From Paenibacillus alginolyticus DSM 5050 = NBRC 15375 (lineage in GTDB: Bacteria; Bacillota; Bacilli; Paenibacillales; NBRC-103111), in contig NZ_AUGY01000026.1 in assembly GCF_000422905.1 (NCBI RefSeq), positions 23,787 to 87,786 of the forward strand: a stretch of 64,000 bases of DNA. The letters run 5' to 3'. The notes below the pieces were generated by a model. It was not told the origin of the DNA and did not search any database. It saw nothing but the letters and a program-made list of their open reading frames with translations. Both the position numbers and the translations under genes were made by a program. Positions 33,268 to 42,235 of this stretch are shown one piece after another (within the stretch, counting starts at the first letter, position 1; the number at the start of each line of letters is the position of its first letter).

Positions 33268-33903
33268 TTAAGTACCCAGCGCTACATCAAGCAGCAATTT
33301 GGTCATTGTTGTTTTCGTAATTCGGCCAACCACTTCATCTGGCTCTTGATCAGCCTCACTCTTAACCACAGGCAGCCCATCTACTTGATGATGAATCATT
33401 TTCCGCGCTGCTTCTAATACACTGTCTTCCGGGTTTACCGTCACAACATTCGGATGCCTTGTCATGACTAGTGAAACGGGCATTGTATTTGCCGTCGCTT
33501 GCCCAAGCGTAACCTTTAGCAAGTCCTTCCTAGTAACAATGCCGGCTAATACCCCCTGCATATTTACAACAATCAAGCTTCCTACATTTTCGAGAAAAAG
33601 AGTTACTACAGCGTCGCTTACGGTGGCGGTTTCCCTTAGAACAATAGGGATTCCCATGACATCCTTAACTTTTACAGCTTCTATATGTTTGAAAGGTGAA
33701 TCTACTTCAAGAGCAGCCGTTCCTAGGAAATATCCTACCTTTGGTTTGGCATCGATATAGCGAAGCATGACCAAAACAGCAAGGTCGGAACGAATGGTTG
33801 GACGGCTAATTCCAAGCAACTCAGCAATTCGCTCCCCTGTAATCGGTGCATGCTTTTTGACGAGATCGATCATTTCCATCTGTCGGGATGTAAGCTCTAT
33901 GAT
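33268..33903 (-). CDS. ccpN: CcpN-type transcriptional repressor of gluconeogenesis (HTH + CBS pair)
   Basis: About 211 residues: winged helix-turn-helix (HAPITGERIAELLGISRPTI) and two CBS domains (VKDVMGIPIVLRETATV ... and MTRHPNVVTVNPEDSVLEA), as in B. subtilis CcpN, which represses pckA and gapB when glycolysis is active. The first ATG (33879) has no binding site. AAAGGAGGG lies further up, before in-frame ATC (33903) and ATA (33900), and the extra residues IELTSRQ match the CcpN N-terminus (IELNKRQ), so initiation at a non-standard ATC or ATA is likely. pckA lies directly upstream and ppsR downstream. The repeated element before pckA is a candidate operator. Confidence 0.88.
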   Translation of the reverse strand: MIELTSRQMEMIDLVKKHAPITGERIAELLGISRPTIRSDLAVLVMLRYIDAKPKVGYFLGTAALEVDSPFKHIEAVKVKDVMGIPIVLRETATVSDAVVTLFLENVGSLIVVNMQGVLAGIVTRKDLLKVTLGQATANTMPVSLVMTRHPNVVTVNPEDSVLEAARKMIHHQVDGLPVVKSEADQEPDEVVGRITKTTMTKLLLDVALGT

Positions 33904-33960
33904 GTTTCCCTCCTTTCGTAAATCTTGTCTTACCTAATTCTAACTCAACTAATGTTCGTT

Positions 33961-35529
33961 TTAAATCTTAGGTCCAGCAGCGATGATACGTTCATCGACA
34001 CCAGCGAATTTTTGGAAGTTGTTGATAAAACGCTGCGCTAATTCCTTCGCCTTGACGTCATATCGACTTTGATCTTGCCAAGTGTTCCTTGGCAGCAAGA
34101 GCTCGCTCGGAACCCCTGGTACCGCATCAGGACATAACAGACCGAAGAACGGAACTTCCGTGAACGTCGTCTTCTCCAAGCTGCCGTTTAAAGCAGCTGT
34201 CACCATCGCTCTTGTATACCCCAAATTCATACGTTCGCCTTCGCCGTAAGAACCGCCGACCCAACCCGTATTAATGAGGTATACGTTGGCCTTATGTTCT
34301 TCGATTTTACGCCCCAGCATTTGTGCATAAACGTTAGGACGAAGCGGAAGGAATGGCGACCCGAAACAAGTAGAAAATGTTGCTTCTGGTTCCGTAACTC
34401 CGCGCTCTGTACCTGCCAGCTTTGACGTGTAACCAGACAGGAAGTGATACATCGCTTGTTCTTTCGTAAGCTTGGATATAGGAGGCAGAACGCCGGAAGC
34501 ATCTGCCGTCAAGAACATGATCACATCAGGATGACCGGCAACTCCCGGTATCTTCACTCCAGGGATATACTCCAGTGGATAGGCTGCGCGTGTATTCTCC
34601 GTAATCTGCGTATTGCCGTAATCGGCAATGCCGCTAGTTGGATCAATCACCACATTCTCCAAAACCGTGCCGAATCGGATAGCTTGCCAAATCTGCGGTT
34701 CCTTCTGCTCGGTAAGGCCAGCGCATTTTGCGTAGCAGCCTCCCTCGAAATTAAACACGCCGGTCTCCGACCAGCCATGCTCATCATCGCCAATGAGACG
34801 ACGATTCGGATCTGCGGAAAGAGTCGTTTTCCCTGTGCCTGATAACCCGAAGAACAAGGCTACATTTCCTTCTTCACTAACATTGGCCGAGCAATGCATA
34901 GGTAGAACTTCTTGACCGGGCAAGATATAATTCAAGACGCTGAAAATGGATTTCTTCATTTCACCGGCGTACTCCGTACCGCCAATCAGAACAACCTTTT
35001 TCTCAAAGGAGAGGCAGATGAACGTTTCTGATCTAGTACCGTCAATGAGAGGATCCGCTTTTAAACCGGGTAGAGCAATAACGGTGAACTCCGGCTTATG
35101 CGCCAGCAGTTCCATCTGACTCGGACGAATAAACAGTTGTCTGGCGAACAAATTGTGCCAAGCATACTCATTGACTACCCGAATCGGCAGCCTGTACGCC
35201 GTATCTGCTCCTGCAAAGCCATCAAAGATGAACAATTCTTTCGTCGCCATGTAGTCTTGCGCTTTTTGATACAACCGCTCAAATTGCTGCTCCGACATCG
35301 GCTGATTCACGGCTCCCCAATCGATATGATCCGTTACAGAAGCTTCATTTACAATGTATTTGTCTTTGGGAGAACGCCCTGTATACTTACCAGTGTTCAC
35401 TTGAAGCGCTCCAGAGGACGCGAAAGACCCTTCTTTGCGCTCGATGCTCATTCTCATTAGCTCTGACACTGACAAATTGTAGTGGGTGGCACCTGCTCTT
35501 AGCTGTTCAACCTTTAGTTCTATGCTCAT
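33961..35529 (-). CDS. pckA: phosphoenolpyruvate carboxykinase (ATP)
   Basis: 522-residue gluconeogenic enzyme converting oxaloacetate and ATP to phosphoenolpyruvate. The kinase P-loop is [18 protein letters not shown] (about 235-250), the metal/oxaloacetate site includes [10 protein letters not shown] and [13 protein letters not shown], and LIGDDEHGW and YPLEYI are typical. The ATG at 35529 is favoured: GAGGAATGGGAG precedes it and homologues begin near SIELKVE; a longer start at 35550 has no binding site. It heads a run with ccpN, ppsR and glpX. A two-turn-spaced repeat upstream suggests control by CcpN. Confidence 0.96.
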   Translation of the reverse strand: MSIELKVEQLRAGATHYNLSVSELMRMSIERKEGSFASSGALQVNTGKYTGRSPKDKYIVNEASVTDHIDWGAVNQPMSEQQFERLYQKAQDYMATKELFIFDGFAGADTAYRLPIRVVNEYAWHNLFARQLFIRPSQMELLAHKPEFTVIALPGLKADPLIDGTRSETFICLSFEKKVVLIGGTEYAGEMKKSIFSVLNYILPGQEVLPMHCSANVSEEGNVALFFGLSGTGKTTLSADPNRRLIGDDEHGWSETGVFNFEGGCYAKCAGLTEQKEPQIWQAIRFGTVLENVVIDPTSGIADYGNTQITENTRAAYPLEYIPGVKIPGVAGHPDVIMFLTADASGVLPPISKLTKEQAMYHFLSGYTSKLAGTERGVTEPEATFSTCFGSPFLPLRPNVYAQMLGRKIEEHKANVYLINTGWVGGSYGEGERMNLGYTRAMVTAALNGSLEKTTFTEVPFFGLLCPDAVPGVPSELLLPRNTWQDQSRYDVKAKELAQRFINNFQKFAGVDERIIAAGPKI

Positions 35530-35561
35530 TCTCCCATTCCTCTCATCCATAAGGTATCATT

Positions 35562-35602
35562 TATATAGTGTGTTCTATTTATTATATAGTGTACATTATA
35601 TA
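35562..35602. promoter_or_regulatory. candidate CcpN operator upstream of pckA (three half-sites)
   Basis: TATATAGTGT occurs at 35562-35571 and 35583-35592, exactly 21 bases apart, and the inverted form ACATTATATA abuts the second copy at 35593-35602. The reverse complement, ACACTATATA, shares the HYATAYW end of the CcpN consensus as I recall it. Two helical turns between repeats suit cooperative dimers. Confidence 0.5.
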
Positions 35603-35686
35603 ACGAAATAAGTGAATATAATATTGTTTATAGCACATAAAATAATTTTTTATCACCATTCGACACAAATAATACACAATAATACG

Positions 35687-35729
35687 AAAAACTCTCCTTT
35701 CACTCCATCTGAAGGAATGAAAAGAGAGT
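35687..35729 (-). terminator. terminator of the chromate transporter pair
   Basis: ACTCTCTTTTCATTCC pairs with GGAGTGAAAGGAGAGT on the minus strand, loop TTCAGAT, followed by TTTTT. Confidence 0.88.
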
Positions 35730-35753
35730 CCTGTAAGAAGACAGCTTTATAAA

Positions 35754-36296
35754 TTACTGGAAAAATACGATGCCCATAACACCCGCAAATACGATGACCA
35801 TAAAGGGATGCAGCTTATATTTGATAATGACCACAAAGGCACCTGCCGCAATAAGTACCGTCGCAATTTGGTCCCAAGATATTTGGTACTTCACTGGACC
35901 TAACCCCGACCACCCGAAGTGTATCGCTGCAAAAATGATAAAGCCTGTTACAACTGGTTTCAAGCCATAGAAAGAAGATTTAAACCATTTATTCGCGTGC
36001 CACTTATACAAAAAAGCGGCTAATACAATAATAAGGATGAGCGAAGGCAGCACCATTCCTAACGTAGCTGCAATAGCGCCAGGCATGCCTGCCGTATGAA
36101 AACCGATTAAGGTAGCACTATTCGTTGCAATCGGTCCTGGTCCTGTACCTGCTAAGGATATCACGTTATTAAAATCATCTGCAGTAAGCCATTGATGCCT
36201 CTCCACCTCAAGTTGGATAACAGGCATCATGGCATAACCGCCTCCGAAGGAGATAAGGCCAGTTTTAAAGAAAGTAATAAATAAACTTAAAAGCAT
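35754..36296 (-). CDS. chromate transporter, short ChrA-type subunit
   Basis: 180-residue membrane protein with one CHR domain, about half the size of the classical bidomain ChrA. Family motifs are FKTGLISFGGGYAMMPVIQ near the start and GTGPGPIATNSATLIGF; about five or six hydrophobic helices follow. GAGG lies six bases before the ATG at 36296; a TTG at 36308 is too close to any binding site. It lies 15 bases behind a second short ChrA gene; such pairs form a heterodimer with opposite topology in Bacillus (ChrA/YwrA-YwrB type). It exports chromate or another oxyanion. Confidence 0.88.
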   Translation of the reverse strand: MLLSLFITFFKTGLISFGGGYAMMPVIQLEVERHQWLTADDFNNVISLAGTGPGPIATNSATLIGFHTAGMPGAIAATLGMVLPSLILIIVLAAFLYKWHANKWFKSSFYGLKPVVTGFIIFAAIHFGWSGLGPVKYQISWDQIATVLIAAGAFVVIIKYKLHPFMVIVFAGVMGIVFFQ

Positions 36297-36311
36297 AATC
36301 CACCTCAATCC

Positions 36312-36956
36312 TCAAATCCCGTCTGCGATGAAATAGTCGGCAGGACGATTGCTTTTGTCCCCTGCCATAGCGTCTTCTTGCTTCTTGATTGGACTCTTCA
36401 TTCCCCAGTGTTGTTTCAAGAAAACAACGACAATCCCGACCAATAGGCCGAATATAACCATTAAAATGGGGGATATCGGTAGGAAGAGCAGCAGAAGCAC
36501 GGTGCCAACTGCAGCTGTTAGTGTCATAATATCTACAATCGAGGATTTCGCCATTTTGTAAGCAGCGGCAGCGATTAATCCTACGATAGCGGCATGGATG
36601 CCTTCCATAATAGCTTGCATTTTCGGATAACTTTGAAGGAAAGTGTAGATGATGCTAAGCAGTATCACGATAAAAAAGGTAGGAAGCGTAATGCCGACTA
36701 CGGCTGCTACCGCTCCTCTTATCCCTGCCAAATGATATCCAACTAAAGCTGATACATTAACGCCAATACCACCCGGAGCGGCACCTGAAATAGCAAGCAG
36801 TTCCGACATCTCATCGTCGGTCATCCACTTGTTCGTTACGACAACTTCTCTTTGGATTGCAGGAAGCATGGCATAACCACCACCGAATGTGAGTGGGCTG
36901 ATACGAAGAAACGTCCAAAAAATATTTAGTAAATGACGAAAGTTATTCATCGGCAT
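36312..36956 (-). CDS. chromate transporter, short ChrA-type subunit
   Basis: 214-residue partner of the neighbouring short ChrA. It carries the same CHR signature (FLRISPLTFGGGYAMLPAIQ; ISGAAPGGIGVNVSALVGYHLAG) and a charged C-terminal tail (MKSPIKKQEDAMAGDKSNR) that the other subunit lacks. The ATG at 36956 follows GGAGG by nine bases; the frame remains open to 36977 but that start has no binding site. First gene of the pair, co-transcribed with the second. Confidence 0.88.
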   Translation of the reverse strand: MPMNNFRHLLNIFWTFLRISPLTFGGGYAMLPAIQREVVVTNKWMTDDEMSELLAISGAAPGGIGVNVSALVGYHLAGIRGAVAAVVGITLPTFFIVILLSIIYTFLQSYPKMQAIMEGIHAAIVGLIAAAAYKMAKSSIVDIMTLTAAVGTVLLLLFLPISPILMVIFGLLVGIVVVFLKQHWGMKSPIKKQEDAMAGDKSNRPADYFIADGI

Positions 36957-37157
36957 GTTGGTAGACCTCCCCTGCACTTGATTCTATTTTGAACTAAAGA
37001 CGGCATATTGTCCAATCAAAAGTTTTAATCCCTTCTCACATTATCGCTTATAATGCAGGATGTACGTCTAACTCAATCCCGATCATCCCGATTATTTTGC
37101 TAAGTTTAATTTATTTTGGTTAAAAGGTGATCTCTTACCGCTTTATCTATGAAAACA

Positions 37158-37195
37158 AAAAAATGCGTACTCTACAGTTGTAGGGGACGCATTTT
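37158..37195 (-). terminator. terminator of the short YitT gene
   Basis: AAAATGCGTCCCCTACA pairs with TGTAGAGTACGCATTTT on the minus strand and is followed by further T. It lies just after the stop. Confidence 0.8.
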
Positions 37196-37211
37196 GGGGT
37201 GCACTCCAGTG

Positions 37212-37832
37212 CTATTTCAATTTCATCGTACAAAAACTAGTCGCTAAACCGCCTGCGGTAATTGTAAGGATGGAAAGCAGAAATGTTTCAGCCGACAGCA
37301 GTAGTCCTCCAAGGCAGATAATTACACCATCGGTGATAAAAATAATGATCCCCACATTGATCGGAACCCATTTTGAGAAATATTGAGCCAGCAAGTCCGT
37401 TCCTCCGGTACTCGTTTCATAACGCAGCATGATTCCTATTCCAGTACCCACAATAAATCCGCCGATCACGGAGCTGCTGAATGATGTTAAATCCACATAA
37501 TATAAGAAAAGTTCACTGTATGGCCCTAGGAAATCGATCACGAATGAAGAAAATAACAATCCATAAATACTGTTGTAAAACATGTCACTGTAATGAAACC
37601 ATACCAATATGAAGATAGGAACGCTGCACAAAAACATAATAAGTCCCACTTTGAATCCAAATAAATAATGGATAATAAGAGCAATTCCAATAAGCCCGCC
37701 ATCCAGTATCTTATAAGGCATCAGAAAAAAATTGATACCTATTGCGATCAGTAAACTTCCCAAAATGATTGCTGCATGCTTTTGTAGCGAAGGCAAACAA
37801 ACCAGCTCCTGTAAAAGGCTTGTCTGATTCAT
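37212..37832 (-). CDS. YitT family membrane protein, short form without DUF2179
   Basis: 206 residues with five or six hydrophobic helices and the family stretches INFFLMPYKILDGGLIGIAL and GIMLRYETSTGGTDLLAQYF. Unlike the paralogue at 11533 it stops before the DUF2179 domain, ending SFCTMKLK. Function unknown; the membrane part alone is found in other Bacillota. It is a single gene between the ChrA pair and the spore lipoprotein gene, with its own terminator. Confidence 0.82.
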   Translation of the reverse strand: MNQTSLLQELVCLPSLQKHAAIILGSLLIAIGINFFLMPYKILDGGLIGIALIIHYLFGFKVGLIMFLCSVPIFILVWFHYSDMFYNSIYGLLFSSFVIDFLGPYSELFLYYVDLTSFSSSVIGGFIVGTGIGIMLRYETSTGGTDLLAQYFSKWVPINVGIIIFITDGVIICLGGLLLSAETFLLSILTITAGGLATSFCTMKLK

Positions 37833-37900
37833 ATGCTGTTAAGAGAAATAAAAGAATATAATCTTTTTATAGACGCGAACATACTGACCGAGCCCAGTCC

Positions 37901-37941
37901 AAAAAAGCAGCAGGCAGCCGGTCAAAGTGCCGGCTGCCTGC
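37901..37941 (-). terminator. terminator of the YhcN/YlaJ lipoprotein gene
   Basis: GCAGGCAGCCGG and CCGGCTGCCTGC form a perfect 12-base stem, loop CACTTTGA on the minus strand, followed by GCTTTTTT. Confidence 0.92.
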
Positions 37942-37965
37942 TCATAAACCATCCCTGATAAGAAA

Positions 37966-38448
37966 TTATTTGGCGGTCGGGAAAACCCGAGCTACGATCT
38001 CTTTAAACTGGTCAACAAAACCGGCAACAGGCCTTCCTTGTTGAACATCTTGTACATAAGTATTGAAGCGGTTCACCAAATCTGGATTCGTTGAAACGTA
38101 AACATTCTGGATATTTGGATCCGTTGCCTTGACTTGATTGGCAATTTGATCTTCAATATCACGCGTTAATTGTTGATCGTTTTTTAGCACAGCTGCAACA
38201 TAGGCATTTCTTTTGGTTACCAGCACATTTGTTTGTTTTACGCTGCCTAGCTCTACAATTTTAGCTGCCGCTACTTTCGCTATTTGGATGCGATTATCCT
38301 CATTCACTGGTTGTTGAACTTGCTGCTGTTTAATTGGTGCATTTTGCTGGTTTTGGGTATTTGGTTTAGCTGCACAGCCCGATAGTAATATCGACATGGT
38401 CGCTGCGGTTAAAATCAAAACTTTATGAGAACCTTTAGTTACTAACAT
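37966..38448 (-). CDS. YhcN/YlaJ family sporulation lipoprotein
   Basis: 160 residues with a lipobox (SILLSGC, Cys about 25) and a Gln-rich linker (NQQNAPIKQQQVQQPV), followed by the family domain with IQIAKVAAAKIVELGSVKQT, VTKRNAYVAAVL, and NVYVSTNPDLVNRFNTY. Members are inner spore membrane or coat-associated proteins made in the forespore. The upstream sigma-G-type promoter at 38490-38519 supports forespore expression. AAGGGGTG precedes the ATG. Role probably in spore stability or germination, by family membership. Confidence 0.9.
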   Translation of the reverse strand: MLVTKGSHKVLILTAATMSILLSGCAAKPNTQNQQNAPIKQQQVQQPVNEDNRIQIAKVAAAKIVELGSVKQTNVLVTKRNAYVAAVLKNDQQLTRDIEDQIANQVKATDPNIQNVYVSTNPDLVNRFNTYVQDVQQGRPVAGFVDQFKEIVARVFPTAK

Positions 38449-38489
38449 CGTACACCCCTTATCTGTTTTATTCTTTATGTGTTTGTGGT

Positions 38490-38519
38490 TAGTATGCTTT
38501 ACTGATCATTTTCATATTC
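38490..38519 (-). promoter_or_regulatory. sigma-G promoter of the YhcN/YlaJ lipoprotein gene
   Basis: Minus-strand GAATA, 18 bases, CATACTA: a full match to the sigma-G pattern GHATR-N18-CATXHTA, about 45 bases before the start codon. Confidence 0.75.
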
Positions 38520-38552
38520 ATTTCAATCATTTGGAGTAAATCGATTCATGAA

Positions 38553-38583
38553 AAAAACCTAGCGAAAGCTCCGCTAGGTTTTT
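38553..38583. terminator. terminator overlapping the EamA gene stop
   Basis: AAAAACCTAGCG pairs with CGCTAGGTTTTT around AAAGCTC; T tracts on both strands. The stem includes the EamA stop codon. Confidence 0.88.
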
Positions 38584-39503
38584 GCTATCTCTATTCTTGC
38601 GCCTTTTGTTTGCCGTTTCTTTATTGCATAATTCGTGATGTACACCCCAACAACGATCCATATGGCACCTAAAAGATGATACATCCTTAACGATTCCCCG
38701 GTAAAAGCTGTTGCAAAAATGGCACTGAACATCGGAATTAAATTCAGAAAACCCGCACACCGCTGTGGTCCAACCAGCTCAATTGCTCGATTCCAGCTCA
38801 AGAAAGCTACAATCGAAGCAAACAAACCAATATAAATGAGGCCTGTTACAAGAGAAGGACTCCAATCAACGTGTGGCGACTTCCACGCCCACTCCACGGC
38901 TGAAAGCGGAAGAAGCAGCAGTAAGGCCACAGTCATTTGAATTAGTAAAAAAGGACTGGATGGGAAGCGTCCTGACATTTTTTTCATACCCACCGAATAT
39001 AAAGACCAACACAGAACGGCCACTAGCATGAACAGGTCGCCTTTGTTAAATGAAAGACTCAGCAGCGCCGATACACTCCCTCGACTAATAATCCAGCTTA
39101 CACCAGCCATGGACACCAAAATTCCTGGTAAAGCCGACCACGCGAATCGCTCTTTCATAACTAACCAGGTTAAAAGCACAACCATGATTGGCGTGGCCGA
39201 ATTCATTAACGAAGCATTAATCGAACCCGTATATTGGACAGCCACATAAGTTAAGGTATTGAATCCGGCAACACCGGTTGCGGACAGAAAAAGGATCATT
39301 TTCCAGCTGCGGAGAAATTCAGCTCTTAGCTGCCAAGCCTGCCTACCGAAGAATGGAAGAAGACAAAGAAAAGCAATACTCCAACGTAATGCAGCCAGCG
39401 TAATCGGTGGGATGTGAAGGACAAGCGCCTTGCCAGCAACAAAATTGCCTCCCCATATACATGTGGCGAGAACTAGCAGAATGTAGGGGGAATGTTTGAT
39501 CAT
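38574..39503 (-). CDS. EamA/DMT-superfamily transporter
   Basis: 309-residue drug/metabolite exporter with ten predicted transmembrane helices in two EamA repeats (CIWGGNFVAGKALVL near the start of repeat 1; LVAVLCWSLYSVGMKKMSG near the start of repeat 2). The conserved end LIPMFSAIFATAFTGESL is present. The ATG at 39503 follows AAGGAG; the GTG at 39545 lacks a binding site. Substrate unknown, possibly amino acids or metabolites. The gene is divergent from the gerA operon. Confidence 0.88.
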   Translation of the reverse strand: MIKHSPYILLVLATCIWGGNFVAGKALVLHIPPITLAALRWSIAFLCLLPFFGRQAWQLRAEFLRSWKMILFLSATGVAGFNTLTYVAVQYTGSINASLMNSATPIMVVLLTWLVMKERFAWSALPGILVSMAGVSWIISRGSVSALLSLSFNKGDLFMLVAVLCWSLYSVGMKKMSGRFPSSPFLLIQMTVALLLLLPLSAVEWAWKSPHVDWSPSLVTGLIYIGLFASIVAFLSWNRAIELVGPQRCAGFLNLIPMFSAIFATAFTGESLRMYHLLGAIWIVVGVYITNYAIKKRQTKGARIEIAKT

Positions 39504-39644
39504 ATCGATTCGTGCTCCTTTTTGAATAACTCGTGGATCATTCACTTCATCACATATTCATTCACCATGATAACATATGATTCAACCTACTAGGCGATGT
39601 ATGGAAAATAAGACGCGCTTATTTGGGATATTTTCCGCGAACTC

Positions 39645-39674
39645 GCATAGTGAATTCACAAAAGAACCATAATA
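39645..39674 (+). promoter_or_regulatory. sigma-G promoter of the gerA-type operon
   Basis: GCATA, 18 bases, CATAATA: full match to GHATR-N18-CATXHTA. A start near 39681 fits the chosen gerA start at 39730 and the forespore expression known for germinant receptors. Confidence 0.75.
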
Positions 39675-39729
39675 AAGAATGGAAATATTGGGCAATCCTG
39701 AATCACAGCGAGGAAGGAGATCGATAAGC

Positions 39730-41121
39730 ATGAACGGAGACTTGAAGAGTGAAACTAGTCTGCTAGAGCAAACATTGCAATTGCTCAGCGATTGCTCGGA
39801 TCTATCTCATCTGCACCTCCCACTTCCGCAAATTAATATCATTTATTTCGGTCACCTTGTCAGCACAGATGCACTGAGAAAAGATGCATTAGAGCCCTTC
39901 AATGATAAAAATGCTGATATGGTCGCAATCCTGAGCCAATCTTTCTATAAACATAAGTCGCAAGCAAGCGAACTCGTTACTGGCATTTTGGCTGGAAATA
40001 TCGCTATTTATTATAAAAATAGAGCTTACTTGTACGATGCTTACGCGCCTGAATCTCGATCCATTCAAAGTTCTGAGACAGAAGGCGTCATTAATGGTCC
40101 TATGGACTCATTCACCGAATCGCTGAATACAAATTTATCTTTGATACGGAGGCGTATCAAGGATTCTGAATTAAAAGCGGTCACCTTCACAATCGGTACT
40201 AGAACTGGAACGACGATGGTTCTTCTTTACTTGGAGGAAATTGCAGAACCCACACATGTGCAGCATTTAAGCGAAATGATTGAAAACCTAGATATCCAAA
40301 CAATCTATGATACGAATACACTTGCACAACACTTAACATCTAACAAACTATCGATTTTCCCGCAATTCTTGACAAGCGCACGACCTGATCATATAGCAGA
40401 CAAGCTAACAAGCGGCAAAATAGTGGGGCTGCTCGACGGGAGTCCAATTGCTTTCAGCGCACCAACCTCGTTTATTGAATTTTTCTCATCACCGGACGAT
40501 TATTATCAACCAAGGGCCGTTGCCTCTGCGGTTCGAATTCTACGCTTCATTGCCTTATTCATCACACTTTGCTTCACTGCCTTTTATGTATCTTTAGTTA
40601 CTTATCATTATGAAATGATTCCACCATCTCTATTATTAAACTTAATGGAATCACGTAATAAAGTGCCGTTCTCGCCTCTTCTAGAGGCCATTGTCATGGA
40701 AATGACTATTGAACTGCTTCGTGAAGCAGGCGCACGCTTACCAACCAAAATCGGTCCGACCATCGGTACTGTCGGCGGGATCGTCATCGGACAAGCGGCC
40801 GTTCAGGCTGGTATTACAAGCAATATCCTCATTATCTCAGTTGCAATTTCGACTATCGCCTCCTTCGTCATACCAAGCTATATCATGAGCTCTTCCATAC
40901 GCTTGCTGCGATTTGGGATCATTATTATGGCCGGTCTCCTCGGAAATTTCGGCCTAGTGTTTGGACTGAGCTTTATTATGATTCAACTTTCTGGTTTAAA
41001 CATGTTTGGCATCTCTTATTTATACCCAATTGCACCGTCGAAGCCAAGTCGTTGGTTAGAACTTATTATCCGAGCACCTATGCATATTTTGACCAAACTC
41101 AAAAAACCTCCCATCCAATAA
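39730..41121 (+). CDS. spore germination receptor subunit A (GerA/GerKA family)
   Basis: 463-residue A subunit of a Ger-type nutrient receptor in the inner spore membrane. The N-terminal half is a hydrophilic two-lobed domain (about 1-260) with IIYFGHLVSTDALRKDAL and the family segment GKIVGLLDGSPIAFSAPTSF; the C-terminal half has about five membrane helices, with IGPTIGTVGGIVIGQAAVQAG and ARLPTKIG being highly conserved. The ATG at 39730 follows AAGGAG by ten bases and suits the sigma-G promoter; the frame is open up to 39679 without a binding site. First gene of gerA-gerB-gerC; the nutrient recognised is unknown. Confidence 0.94.
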   Translation: MNGDLKSETSLLEQTLQLLSDCSDLSHLHLPLPQINIIYFGHLVSTDALRKDALEPFNDKNADMVAILSQSFYKHKSQASELVTGILAGNIAIYYKNRAYLYDAYAPESRSIQSSETEGVINGPMDSFTESLNTNLSLIRRRIKDSELKAVTFTIGTRTGTTMVLLYLEEIAEPTHVQHLSEMIENLDIQTIYDTNTLAQHLTSNKLSIFPQFLTSARPDHIADKLTSGKIVGLLDGSPIAFSAPTSFIEFFSSPDDYYQPRAVASAVRILRFIALFITLCFTAFYVSLVTYHYEMIPPSLLLNLMESRNKVPFSPLLEAIVMEMTIELLREAGARLPTKIGPTIGTVGGIVIGQAAVQAGITSNILIISVAISTIASFVIPSYIMSSSIRLLRFGIIIMAGLLGNFGLVFGLSFIMIQLSGLNMFGISYLYPIAPSKPSRWLELIIRAPMHILTKLKKPPIQ

Positions 41122-41145
41122 TCCGAACAAATGAAGGAGACACTC

Positions 41146-42235
41146 ATGCGCGCAAAGCTTCCATTTTATCAGACCACCATTATGGCAAACTTCGCTCAAA
41201 CCGGTGTCGTCGTATTCAGCCTTCCTCGGCTATTATCTGAGAATATCGGTACAAATGGGTGGTTAGCTTTACTTATCTGTTCTTCCGTTGCCGCTTTCAA
41301 TATACTGCTCATTTTATTCGTCTATCGATTAGGTAGAGGGAGATCTATTTTCGAAATTTCGCAATCTGCTTTACCGAAATTCATTTTAGTTCCTTTTTTC
41401 GGGATTTTAGCTGGATTATGGGCAATTCTAGGCAGTTTGGTTGGTAAACAATATATTTTAATTCTAACATCGTTATCTTTCCCCTCGCTCCATCCCGCGT
41501 ATTTGTATTTTTTGTTTGAGATTCTTGTTTTCTTGCTTTTAACTAAGGGCATTATGAGTATCTCCAGTACAGCGGTTCTTTCATTTTATGTAGTTGTTTG
41601 GAATTTTTTACTAATTATTTATGTCTATAAAGATTTTGATCTATCACGAATGACTACCTTTTGGTTTAAGGATGCCACTCACTCCTTCAAAGGATGGATT
41701 GAGATTTACATAGCCTTTCTAGGTTATGAACTTTGCCTTTTGCTATTTCCATATACCAATGAAAAAACACATTTAATCCGCGCTTTTCAACTTGCAAAAT
41801 CTGATCACCACATTTTCTTATACGTTAACTGTATTGGTTGCCTTTGGCTTTTTCAGCCTGCATCAACTTCAGCATTTGAAGTATCCAGTACTCAATTTGC
41901 TCTCGTATGTGGAACTCCCCTTTGTGCAGCGAATCGATGATCTCGTGTTTAATATTACTTTGTTTCGAGTTCTCATTACGAGTGTCCTATACAGTTGGGC
42001 AGCAATTGTAACGATAAAATGGCTCCTACCAACTTCAAACAAGCAATGGATACCCTATGTTATTTTAGCGATTTTCCCATTAGCTTCCTTTTTTGTCATA
42101 CCCTCTGCGCTTGAAAAGACAGAACATTGGTTAAGTCTGTTTGGATTTGCTGAAGTAGGGGTTGCTTTCTTACTGCCGATCTTCCTATTGGTCATCCTTT
42201 TAATTAACAAATATCGAGGGCGAAATTATGCGTAA
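41146..42235 (+). pseudogene. spore germination receptor subunit B (GerB/GerKB family), frameshifted
   Basis: Amino-acid-permease-like B subunit, expected 362 residues. The first part reads in frame to HLIRAFQLAK near 41800; the second part (ITTFSYTLTVLVAFGFFSLH ... LPFVQRIDDLVFNITLF) is in the +1 frame to 42235. Removing one A from the AAAA run at 41796-41799 joins them as FQLANLITTFSY, exactly the family pattern, giving normal length. Hence a one-base insertion: either a real inactivating mutation or a sequencing error. GAAGGAG precedes the ATG at 41146. The end overlaps gerC by eight bases. Confidence 0.88.
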
